Part shown: piece by piece, positions 18,459 through 26,900 of the stretch
Layout: each line of letters begins with the position of its first letter
How positions within the stretch are numbered: the first letter of the stretch is position 1
Assembly: GCA_039679645.1 (NCBI GenBank)
Contig: JBDKUO010000061.1
Span: 1 to 64,000, forward strand
From: Armatimonadota bacterium
Lineage (GTDB): Bacteria > Armatimonadota > UBA5829
DNA: 64,000 nucleotides
Direction of reading: 5' to 3'
Notes under the pieces: model-generated
What the model was told of the DNA's origin: nothing
What the model saw: only the letters and a program-made list of their open reading frames with translations
The model's database searches: none
Position numbers and translations under genes: made by a program

Positions 18459-18483
18459 ACCTGCAGGTGTGGTACCTGACAGG
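18459..18483 (+). promoter_or_regulatory. Two CCTG-CAGG dyads in the leader of glycosidase 6
   Basis: ACCTGCAGGT (18459-18468) is a perfect palindrome, and CCTGACAGG (18475-18483) is a second dyad of the same half-sites. Their centres are about 15 bp apart and they lie between the promoter and the ribosome site. Could be an operator pair or an RNA structure; no direct evidence. Confidence 0.3.
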
Positions 18484-18504
18484 ACACAGACATGGAGGCA
18501 TTTG

Positions 18505-21500
18505 ATGTACCGTTTCCTTTCGACTTTTTTTGCTTTGTGTGTAGTATGCACATGCGCATACGGCGCTGACGTGGATATTGCATCCGTCAATGTGAGGTCT
18601 GCCGAAGCGAATCCGAATCTCATACCCAACGGCAGTTTTGAACAGCCTGGTGGGAACGGGTCGGCCAAGTGGTGGAGTTGGGGCACAAGATGGACCGCCG
18701 ACACAACCTGCACACTGGATAAAACAACTGCTGTCAGCGGCCGGCAATCCTTAAGAATTACGAACAATACTCCCCTTGAATCGCCGTATACGGGACTTCT
18801 TACACTGACCAAATCTGTTGTTGTAGAGCCCGGCAAGCCCTATACTCTCAGCGCATGGATCAAGTCGAATGGTACGGGCGTATCTTCCATATGCGCTGGT
18901 GCGGGCTGGCGCTACAGAGTGACTCTGCAGCCCACCGGCGGCCTCTGGCTGCCTTTTTCAATGACATTTACTCCTGATGATGCCGATAAGAACAATCTCG
19001 GCATATTTGTTCAGTCCGAGTCTCCGACCAAGGGCTTATGGCTTGATGATTTCAAGCTCGAACAGGGTGAATCCGCTACGTATGATCAGGTTCCTAACGG
19101 CACAGCAAGTTTTCTTCAATTGTGGCCCGAGAGTAGAGACATGGAGCTTTTATCCGAGGGCAGCTTCAGCGTGCCTTTCCTGCTGAACGTCCCCAAGAGC
19201 ATCAATGCTACTCTTGAAGCGAAGATATCTACATCTAGCAAGATTATCACTAAAAATGTAAGGTTGGAGCCGGGTATGGTCCGGATTGTTGTCGACGGCA
19301 GTTCAAAGAGCGCAAAGTACACTCCGAGAACGGTTACGCTTCGCCTCCTTGATGGTGATAAGGAACTCGTTTCGGCCAAGACCGACATTCTGTTCCATTC
19401 TCAGTCATATACGAAGGCCGGTCTGCAGCGTCTTGAACATGAACTACCAGGTTTAAGGGCTAAACTTGAACAACTGAAGTCCCGAGGTCAGGATGTTTCA
19501 TATCCCATGGTGACCTATACAGTCCTCGAAAACTTCATAGGTTACGCGATGGAAGATACTGACAAGAACGAGGTCAAGCGCGCATCCGATGCTCTTTCAG
19601 ATATGGACTTGATTAAATCAAGGCTGGATAAAGAGTTGTCCGAGGCTTTGGCGGGTAAGCGAACATTTGCAGCCGTTCCGAGATGGACCGGTGATACTCG
19701 CCCGGTGATAAAGAGCAGTTCTTTCATTGCGCCCACGGTCACGCCGGGTAAGCCAGGTCGCGAGATGCGTCCTGTATTCTTCACCGGATACGGTCACTTT
19801 GCCCAGGTTCGCGCCGATATGGAAAAATGGCCGAATTATGGGACTAATATCATACAGATCGAGATCGGGCCGTCAAGCACTCTGCCGGATGAGAACAAGG
19901 TGAATGATGAGCCTGCGCGCGATTTGCTGAAACTCCTCGACAGAGCTCAAAAGTCGGGAGTCTGCGTGAACCTGCTGATAAGCCCGCATTATGTTCCGGG
20001 ATGGGTAACGGATAAAATGCGAAGCAAGTCCGCATCAGCGTTCCTGCACTATATCAATCGTGACCCGATCAGCCATGAAATGATCAAACGTCACATTTCA
20101 GCGCTTATAACACCGATTAAGGACCACCCTGCGCTCCACAGCATATGTCTTGCCAATGAACCGACTGTTTTTGGTGACAATTCTGACTACGCCGTTGCCG
20201 ACTGGCACGCATGGCTAAAGGACAGGCACGGCGACATCAAAACTCTGAATGATCGCTGGGATACGGATTATGCGAGTTTCGATGATATTAAGCTTCCGTA
20301 TGCCCAGGGTGAGACCGAAAAGAGCCCGATGGGCAGATGGTTGGACTGCGTGCGCTGGAACCATGAGTTTATGGCCGGCTGGTATCAGATGCTTGCCGAT
20401 GATGTACATGAAATTGCTCCAAATCTGGCTGTGCATATGAAAGTCCAGACTCCGACCCTGCTTGGCTTTGCCGAAGTCCAGGCAGGCAATGACCCTTACC
20501 TGGTCGGGCGTGTAAACGATATCAATGGAAACGACTCCGTGAACTGGCCCAGTTTCGGCGGTGGCGAGTTTGCTCAGAGCTGGATGACTAACGCCAGGGG
20601 TGAAGATCTCCAGCGGTCAGTGAAAGACGCTCCGGTCTTTGACTCTGAGAACCACATAATCGGCGACAGAGACACCAGATATATTCCGGGGCAGGTGGTT
20701 CGAGCGGCTCTGTGGCAGCAGGCGATCCATGGCCAGAGCGCGACCACGATCTGGGTATGGGAACGCACATATGACAGGAATCATGACTTTGCGGCCAGCA
20801 TTATGCACAGGCCGGAATGCGCGGAGGCGGTAGGCATTGCAAACTATGATATGAACCGGGCCGCCGATGAGATCACAGCGCTTCAACAGGCTCCCGCGCA
20901 GGTGCTGATCCTGCACGATACGTCCGCAATGGTCTACGACGGAGAGCCATATGATACCTGTTCCAAGAAAGCATATATGGCTCTTGGCTTTTGCGGTGTG
21001 AAGATGGGGTTTGTCACCGAGCGCCAGTTGGAGGCCGGAGTTGTGCCGAATGCGCCTGTCGTTATGGTTCCCTATGCCAAGCATCTCTCTGACGCAGCGT
21101 TTAAGACTCTGCAGGCATACAAAGGCCGGATAGTTGCTCTCGGCGGCGATGACTTGCTCGCATATAACGAGTATGACAAGAAGAGATCAGAGAGTCTCAA
21201 TGCTGAGAGAATTGCATATACTCCAAGTGTTACAAGTGAGCAAGATCTTCATAAGCTGTTTCTGGCTAAGTTGTCGGGGTGGGGAATCGCTCCAAAGATC
21301 ATGCTCCTTGACGGCAAATCGAACCCTGTGTGGGGAGTGGAATGGAAAGAGGCAGATACAGCCGATGGGACGCTGGTCAATCTCTGCAATTATCTGAACG
21401 AACCAATAAGCTTCAGATTGTCTGATAAAGGCAAGAATGTCAGCGCAGTAGATGTTTTGACAGGAAAGGTTGTGCGCGGCATAATAAATCTTCAGCCTCT

Positions 21501-21531
21501 TGATGTGAAGCTGCTGCAAGTAAAAGATTAG
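18505..21531 (+). CDS. Secreted GH42-like glycosidase, paralogue 6
   Basis: 1008 residues from ATG 18505, with GGAGG (18494-18498) 6 nt upstream. Signal peptide MYRFLSTFFALCVVCTCAYG. Long form with CBM-like module (NGSFEQPGGNG ... GLWLDDFKLEQG), Ig-like module, linker with QDVSYPMVTYTVLENF, GH-A barrel, trimerisation-like and C-terminal beta domains. Candidate catalytic residues are Glu552 (ANEP) and Glu715; here the nucleophile motif is DSENH instead of NSENH. After SPHY the loop reads VPGWVTDKM, closer to paralogue 2 in its shape than to 1, 3, 4 or 5. Unlike the others it is monocistronic, with its own promoter and a terminator at 21559. Confidence 0.82.
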   Translation: MYRFLSTFFALCVVCTCAYGADVDIASVNVRSAEANPNLIPNGSFEQPGGNGSAKWWSWGTRWTADTTCTLDKTTAVSGRQSLRITNNTPLESPYTGLLTLTKSVVVEPGKPYTLSAWIKSNGTGVSSICAGAGWRYRVTLQPTGGLWLPFSMTFTPDDADKNNLGIFVQSESPTKGLWLDDFKLEQGESATYDQVPNGTASFLQLWPESRDMELLSEGSFSVPFLLNVPKSINATLEAKISTSSKIITKNVRLEPGMVRIVVDGSSKSAKYTPRTVTLRLLDGDKELVSAKTDILFHSQSYTKAGLQRLEHELPGLRAKLEQLKSRGQDVSYPMVTYTVLENFIGYAMEDTDKNEVKRASDALSDMDLIKSRLDKELSEALAGKRTFAAVPRWTGDTRPVIKSSSFIAPTVTPGKPGREMRPVFFTGYGHFAQVRADMEKWPNYGTNIIQIEIGPSSTLPDENKVNDEPARDLLKLLDRAQKSGVCVNLLISPHYVPGWVTDKMRSKSASAFLHYINRDPISHEMIKRHISALITPIKDHPALHSICLANEPTVFGDNSDYAVADWHAWLKDRHGDIKTLNDRWDTDYASFDDIKLPYAQGETEKSPMGRWLDCVRWNHEFMAGWYQMLADDVHEIAPNLAVHMKVQTPTLLGFAEVQAGNDPYLVGRVNDINGNDSVNWPSFGGGEFAQSWMTNARGEDLQRSVKDAPVFDSENHIIGDRDTRYIPGQVVRAALWQQAIHGQSATTIWVWERTYDRNHDFAASIMHRPECAEAVGIANYDMNRAADEITALQQAPAQVLILHDTSAMVYDGEPYDTCSKKAYMALGFCGVKMGFVTERQLEAGVVPNAPVVMVPYAKHLSDAAFKTLQAYKGRIVALGGDDLLAYNEYDKKRSESLNAERIAYTPSVTSEQDLHKLFLAKLSGWGIAPKIMLLDGKSNPVWGVEWKEADTADGTLVNLCNYLNEPISFRLSDKGKNVSAVDVLTGKVVRGIINLQPLDVKLLQVKD

Positions 21532-21558
21532 CTGCTAAACCAAAAAATGTATGTAATT

Positions 21559-21591
21559 GAGCCTTCCGGCTAATGTCGGAGGGCTCTTTTT
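21559..21591 (+). terminator. Intrinsic terminator of glycosidase 6
   Basis: GAGCCTTCCG (21559-21568) pairs with CGGAGGGCTC (21577-21586) over 10 bp with an 8-nt loop and a following T5 tract. Only one G-U pair is needed. Confidence 0.88.
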
Positions 21592-21658
21592 GCTTTTCTT
21601 TGTCTGCATTCTCCTTGGCATGGGTCCGTCTTTTTGTGCAAAAAGAACTTTTTAACCC

Positions 21659-21687
21659 TTGACAAGTTGCCAATATTAACCCATAAT
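21659..21687 (+). promoter_or_regulatory. Promoter of pseudopilin gene 2 (TTGACA-17-CATAAT)
   Basis: TTGACA at 21659-21664, 17-bp spacer, CATAAT at 21682-21687 preceded by AAC. Matches the promoters at 22588 and 2219. Leader of about 125 nt. Confidence 0.78.
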
Positions 21688-21740
21688 GTGCATGTAAGTG
21701 CGTTACGGTGATAATAAAAACACTGAGGGACACCATAAGC

Positions 21741-21793
21741 TTGGCAGGCAGATATGTTCTAATGTTTTTGAAGTCGCACTGCGGGCGGGCGAA
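21741..21793 (+). promoter_or_regulatory. Leader of pseudopilin gene 2 with rearranged version of the shared block
   Basis: TTGGCAGGCA (21741-21750), then GTTCTAATG (21756-21764), then GCGGGCGGGCGAA (21781-21793). The same word types occur in the leaders at 2086 and 22677, but here GGCAGGCA comes before CTAATG. The match is weaker than between the other two. Confidence 0.35.
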
Positions 21794-21817
21794 TATTTGC
21801 CTGGGAGGATGTTTACA

Positions 21818-22435
21818 ATGAGGAGAGGGTTTACTTTAATTGAACTGTTGGTCGTAATCGCGATCATAGCAATTTTGGCGGCAATATTGTTCCCCGTCTA
21901 TACGACTGCAAAGGAGCATGCAAATGCCACAAGGTGTTTGAATAACCTAAAGCAGTTGTCAACAGGTTTGTTTATGTATTGTGATTCAAACAATGGGCGT
22001 ATGCCTGCCACTATACCGCATAACGGTTCGTATACTTGGTGCGGAGTAGGGCCAAGTGGAGCAGGTTATGACTGGCATATAGAAAATGCCAGCCTCTACA
22101 AGTATGTAAACAATATAGATACATTTCATTGTCCTACTACATATCCCAAGAATCATAGGCAAACCTCCTATGGGCTGAATCAGGATCTTAATGGCCAAAT
22201 TTTAGCAGTAGATACAGCCGGGCGTACAAGCCAGATAATGATGCTGCTTGATGAGGAAAATAATAACGATGGCAATTGCGCATATAATGATCCTGCCGAC
22301 CAGCCCACCGTAATTCATTTCAAGGGAGCGAATCTTGCCTATAGTGACGGCCATGTCAAGTACAAGACAAAAGCTCAGTTGGTGAACGAATACAAAAGCG
22401 GTAATTGGACTTCCAACCACTTAAAGTTCCATTAA
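21818..22435 (+). CDS. Pseudopilin-like protein 2, H-X9-DG type
   Basis: 205 residues from ATG 21818; GGGAGG (21803-21808) lies 9 nt upstream, whereas the nearer ATG at 21809 abuts it. The N-terminus MRRG then [19 protein letters not shown] is a prepilin peptidase site plus helix. The C-terminal signature is [13 protein letters not shown], which is the exact H-X9-DG pattern, followed by VKYKT. Four cysteines in the globular part may form disulphides. It would be cleaved by a PilD-type peptidase and placed in the cell envelope. It sits alone between two terminators, downstream of glycosidase 6. Confidence 0.9.
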   Translation: MRRGFTLIELLVVIAIIAILAAILFPVYTTAKEHANATRCLNNLKQLSTGLFMYCDSNNGRMPATIPHNGSYTWCGVGPSGAGYDWHIENASLYKYVNNIDTFHCPTTYPKNHRQTSYGLNQDLNGQILAVDTAGRTSQIMMLLDEENNNDGNCAYNDPADQPTVIHFKGANLAYSDGHVKYKTKAQLVNEYKSGNWTSNHLKFH

Positions 22436-22460
22436 ATATGGTGTCGTGATAAATGTCTGC

Positions 22461-22496
22461 AAATCCCTCTGGCTAATATAGCTGGAGGGATTTTTC
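22461..22496 (+). terminator. Intrinsic terminator of pseudopilin gene 2
   Basis: AAATCCCTC (22461-22469) pairs with GAGGGATTT (22485-22493), loop 15 nt, ending in a T5 tract. Confidence 0.85.
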
Positions 22497-22587
22497 ATTT
22501 CTGACTATTAGGAACCAACCGCCCGAACGAGTTTGATGAATCTGCTTCGAACCTGAAGCTGTGGATAAATTGCAAAAAATATACCCC

Positions 22588-22616
22588 TTGACAAACTACC
22601 ATTTCCAACCCATAAT
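22588..22616 (+). promoter_or_regulatory. Promoter of pseudopilin gene 3 (TTGACA-17-CATAAT)
   Basis: TTGACA 22588-22593 and CATAAT 22611-22616 with a 17-bp spacer; the -10 box is preceded by AACC as in the other two pseudopilin promoters. Leader of about 120 nt. Confidence 0.8.
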
Positions 22617-22676
22617 ATTACTGTTAGTTGTGATGTGGCAAGAAATACATCATAGAAAACATCAGACAAATATTGG

Positions 22677-22717
22677 CTAATGGTGCTGGCAGGCAACCAA
22701 GTAGCGGGGAGGGGCAA
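22677..22717 (+). promoter_or_regulatory. Conserved leader block upstream of pseudopilin gene 3 (copy 2)
   Basis: CTAATGG, TGCTGGCAGGCAA, then GCGGGGAGGGGCAA. The same words in the same order occur on the minus strand at 2125-2086 before pseudopilin 1, although the sequence between and around them is different. This suggests a functional leader element. Confidence 0.5.
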
Positions 22718-22741
22718 CTAACCAAGAAGGGGTTGTTTATT

Positions 22742-23398
22742 ATGAAAAAAAGAGGGTTTACGTTAATTGAGCTGCTTGTTGTAATTGCCATTATAGCGAT
22801 ATTGGCAGCGATCCTGTTTCCAGTTATGACGAATGCAAAAAAGAAAGCGCAGCAGTCCACTTGTGCCAGCAATTTGAAGCAGTTGATGATGGGTATCCGC
22901 TCATATTGTGATGATTTTAACGGAGGGATGCCGCTGTGTACCTATATTATAGGGACACCTGAAGCATGTGACTGGTCAGGGTGCCATAATGCCGCTGGTG
23001 GAACTTGGAACTTGCAGGATGCGACAATATTGCGCTATATTAGAAATACCAAAGTATTTGAGTGTCCATCGAATTCCGCTTATCGGAATAAATGCCCATA
23101 TGCCATGAATTGGAAAATCGCAAGTCTTAGATACTATAGAAAGCATTGCATTCTGGAGACTATAACAGCAGGCCGTTCTTCTCGTGTTGTTGTTTTGATT
23201 GAAGAATTAAAACCTGATGATTCTTACTTTATGTGGGGAAATGAGTACCAAGATTTCAGCATCATTCACCTTGCAGGTGGAAACAATGCATATGCTGATG
23301 GTCATGTAGCGTATAAATCCCAGGCTTACATGCGTGGACAGAAGAAGCTGGCGAATCAAAACAGTATGGACAGTTGTCTCTACGTTCCGGGCACCTAG
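22742..23398 (+). CDS. Pseudopilin-like protein 3, H-X9-DG type
   Basis: 218 residues from ATG 22742, with AAGGGG about 9 nt upstream. MKKRG then [19 protein letters not shown] gives the prepilin site and helix. The C-terminal signature is H-LAGGNNAYA-DG-H, again an exact H-X9-DG. The globular part has several cysteines (CTYIIG, CDWSGC, ECPSN, KCPYAMN). Its own promoter and terminator make it a separate transcription unit, but the shared control region with pseudopilins 1 and 2 suggests co-expression. Function unknown; other families with this signature are abundant and poorly studied. Confidence 0.9.
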   Translation: MKKRGFTLIELLVVIAIIAILAAILFPVMTNAKKKAQQSTCASNLKQLMMGIRSYCDDFNGGMPLCTYIIGTPEACDWSGCHNAAGGTWNLQDATILRYIRNTKVFECPSNSAYRNKCPYAMNWKIASLRYYRKHCILETITAGRSSRVVVLIEELKPDDSYFMWGNEYQDFSIIHLAGGNNAYADGHVAYKSQAYMRGQKKLANQNSMDSCLYVPGT

Positions 23399-23425
23399 TA
23401 TTCTTATGCATTTCATAGTTAGGCA

Positions 23426-23458
23426 CCCCTCGATTGTTTATTGTCGAGGGGCATTTTT
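23426..23458 (+). terminator. Intrinsic terminator of pseudopilin gene 3
   Basis: CCCCTCGA (23426-23433) with TCGAGGGG (23444-23451), 10-nt loop, then a T5 tract. Confidence 0.88.
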
Positions 23459-23638
23459 GTTTTTGTATCACAAAAAAACTCCTCTTTCCTTCTTCGATTA
23501 TAAACCTAATGACAGCCGGGCAGAAAGCCGAAAATGGAATAGACTACGGCGCTTGAGGTCTCCCGAGTAAAAAACTGCACATCTGGCCGCGTATGTCATT
23601 GCATATATGCCAACACTCATGCATTATTAAAAATACCC

Positions 23639-23667
23639 TTGACGCAGCAGTAATAGTGTGGTATGTT
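23639..23667 (+). promoter_or_regulatory. Promoter of the PQQ/discoidin protein gene
   Basis: TTGACG (23639-23644), 17-bp spacer, TATGTT (23662-23667). It follows CCC as in the pseudopilin promoters. It implies a 5' leader of about 295 nt. Confidence 0.6.
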
Positions 23668-23967
23668 TCAATATAGTGGTTGAGCTAGCGGATGATATAT
23701 ATTATGCACTAGCTCATTGTTAGTGGCCGGAAAAAGTTCGAGGAGCGCCGCCTCGCCCAGGGCGGGGTGGTGTTTCTTGAAAATGGTGCATAGGGTTTCG
23801 GAGAAAGCTCAGTGCCAATCAAACACAGGGGGTGAACCGATGCAGATGAACACGCAGCGGAGTCTAGATGTATTGGGGCTAAAGCGGCGTGACAATTGTT
23901 TTGGTACTCACACTTACACTCACACTTACACTATATGTATTTGGATTCAGAGAGGAGAGAATTAACA
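23668..23967 (+). promoter_or_regulatory. Long structured 5' leader of the PQQ/discoidin protein gene
   Basis: About 300 nt lie between the promoter and the ATG at 23968. Two inverted repeats are evident: TGAGCTAG (23681-23688) with CTAGCTCA (23709-23716), and an 11-bp stem 23746-23756 with 23762-23772 around a 5-nt loop, including three or four G-U pairs. A tandem 12-nt repeat (ACTCACACTTAC) follows at 23906-23932. An 82-codon reading frame spans part of this leader but has no family resemblance. This may be a riboswitch or another cis-acting RNA; the class is not recognised. Confidence 0.45.
23906..23932 (+). repeat. Short tandem repeat of a 12-nt unit
   Basis: ACTCACACTTAC occurs twice in tandem with a partial third unit, just before the ribosome site of the next gene. 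Length changes here could alter the leader. Confidence 0.7.
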
Positions 23968-26900
23968 ATGCAGAAATCAAGATTGATCGTGTTGTTGGTC
24001 GTAGTCAGCATCCTTGCGCTGTCGCTGCCTTCAATGGCGCAGCTCGCATCGGGCAACTGGCCGAGACCTGGACGCGATTACCACAACAGCGGGCTCAGCC
24101 CGGCAACAGTTATCGCAAAGCCTGTGCTCAAGTCATGGGCGCCGAAGGCGGTAACAGGCTACAATGCCTCACCTTATTACTGGTTGGACTTTACATTTGA
24201 TGGGATTCAGATCGACCCGCAGGGCAATCTCTATGTCCAGGGCGATGATGAGTTCTCGGTAATAAAGATAAGTCCTACAGGCACTTATCCATGGGCATCA
24301 CCCTATGGAGCTTCTATCACAAGCCATAACAACTATTATATGTATTATGGTTTGTCCTTGTTTGACGATGGCGTAAACCAGTATGCCATTGCGGGACCGC
24401 AGCAGTGGAAATCCGGCTCATGGGATGACAGAAAAGTATATGCCATAAACCCGAGTACCGGAGCAGCTTCCTGGTCGTCCGGGCTCTTAAATGATTCTTG
24501 GTATGTGTCACATACTAACACTGCAAGAACCGGTATGACTACCAATGTTACCACATCAATTGGGCCTGACGGCTCAATCTATACCGGCAACTTCCGAGAT
24601 TCTTACTTTGACCCAGTCGGTTCAGTATTTGCCCTTGACAAGACTGGCGCTCGAAAGTGGGCTTGGAACCAGTATGGACAGGGCGACACCTATGGTTCCG
24701 CTGCAATAAAGCAGTTGAATGGGAAGAACATCATTTATACCGCCAGCGGAATCACTCATAATGATGCCACAGGTGCGTATGCCGGCTATCCGGCAGTCCC
24801 GAATATACTAGCTCTCCAGGACGACGGCACTTCGGCCTCTCTGCTTTGGAGCGCGAATATGGGATTTACCACTTCTCAGCCTGTTCTTTCAAGTGACGGT
24901 AACACTCTGTATGTGGCGGGTCGCGATACTCGTCCTCTTTCTACTGGCACAGGCGGCATTACAGTCGGCTCATATTGCGACACTTTCTTTGCGTTCGAAG
25001 CCGATACAGGCGTTAAGAAATGGTCCCTGAGCACCGGCGCACGCCATGCGTTCTCGCCGACTCTGGGTCCCAACAACATGATATATGTCTGCGGCGGATA
25101 CTTCAGAACCGCGAATCAGAACCTGGCGGCTACGCCTGATGTTATGCCAACTGCGAATCCCGGTGTGCTCGTCGCCATTAAGGATAACGGTTCAACAGGT
25201 GAAGTCAAGTGGTCTCTACCTCTGCCTGACGATGAGACATCAGATACCACACGTGTTGCAGTTATAAGCACTACGCCTACCACTATGTATGTGGCAACCG
25301 GTAATGGTAGAGTATACTGCGTCCAGGATATGGGCACTTATGCCAAGATCCTCTGGACTTGGCAGGCATTTTCAACTCGCTGGTGCGGTGTGTGGGGACA
25401 TGGCTTTACACCGGCCAATATTGTAGTTGCTGATGATGGAACGATCTACACTGGTTGGAAGAACAACTTGTATGCGTTTGAGCCTGGCTATAATGCCGGC
25501 AGTCCTGTAGGCATCAGCGGCACCGTCAAGGATGCCGAAGGCAACCCGATTGCAAATGCATGGGTAGCTGCGGTAGCCTCAACATCGGTGTACCCGCTCG
25601 CCGATAATGCCAATCGTTTGTGGACAAAGACAAACTCAGACGGCACCTATCAGATAACACCGAATGCCGCCGGAACATACAATGTCGCAGCGGCTGCTCA
25701 GGGTTATGAGAGCAGTGCGAATCAGACTGCAGCGTTCACGACTACCACTACCAGCGTTACGGCTGTAGACTTCACTCTCAGCCCTGCGAAGTACAACTGG
25801 GCGCTTGGTGCATCCGCATCAGCAACCAGTGTGAATGCTTCATATCCGGCTGCTTTGGCATGCGATGGTGATCTTACAAGCCGCTATGCTTCTACGGCAG
25901 CTTCTTCTGCATTGACTATTGATCTTGGTTCAGAGAAGACAATAGCTGAGGCCGTAATTTACTGGTGGTATAACTACGGCAAGGCCTATACGCTGGAATA
26001 CAGTACTGATGGTACTACCTGGGCTACACCAGTAGCTTATCAAACCACAACCGGTAATGGTGGTTTCCCGCTGGCATTTATTCCGAATGATGCTATTACT
26101 AATGGTTACTGTGGTGGTCCTGTAAAAAGCGCTGATGTTATAAAGTTCTCGACGCCAATCGCTGCGCGGTATTGGAAAGTGAACTTTACATCAGTCAAGA
26201 ACTTCTACGGTGACAGCTACAAGGGTGGCGCAACGGTTTACGGTTCAACTGCCACTTATGCTTCAATCTGGGATGTCGAACTCAGAGACAGCACCAAGGC
26301 CGGCGAACCGACTCCTAATACGATTGCATCTGTTAAGGCTGCGGACGATGGTGATGGAGTTGCGGTAAGCAACCTGCGCGTGACTGCTGTCGCGGGTGGC
26401 GGTGTACCCACAGACACACTCTTTGTCGAGACCGCGGATCGCACTGCCGGTATCAAGGTTAAATTCACCGGTCTACCGACGACGATCCAGTTTGGTGACA
26501 AAGTCGCAGTGGTTGGAAGAGTTGCCACAGATCCTGTTACCACTGAGAGATACATTCAGGCGACTGCTGTTACACGCCTGGATTCAACGGCATGTCCTGC
26601 AAATCCGGCACTTGCCGAGCTTAGCATGAATAACAAGGCCGTAGCGGACAGTGTTTCCCAGGGTCTGTTTATCAAGACATGGGGCAAGGTCTCCGACTCT
26701 GCAACCGGCAGCTTCAAGATCAGTGATGGTTCCGCTGCTCCGATCAAGGTGCTGTGTGACAGCACCGGTGCGATCAGCCTGCCTGTGAATGACAACTACA
26801 TCAGAGTTCGTGGTGTTGTGGGCAAGGACGCCGACGGTCCGGTTCTCTATATGAGAAATGAGCGTGCCGACTGGGCTTATGGCTCAGATAATATACAGGC

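Noticed and set aside
22677-22717. Resemblance of the pseudopilin leader to a c-di-GMP (GEMM) riboswitch
   Set aside because: A short AAGTAGCGGGG-type word is similar to the GEMM core, but the GEMM receptor and tetraloop blocks are not visible.
23820-23860. GGGGGTGAACCGATGCAG-like word suggesting a c-di-AMP (ydaO) riboswitch
   Set aside because: Only a few positions match; the GCCGAAUC-type start and the closing AGCUAAC block were not found. A covariance scan would be needed.
23906-23932. Possible CRISPR array
   Set aside because: The repeat unit is 12 nt with no spacers; it is a simple tandem repeat.
23717-23965. An 82-codon frame in the leader of the PQQ/discoidin gene
   Set aside because: No family, odd composition, and it lies in a structured leader; not called as a gene.
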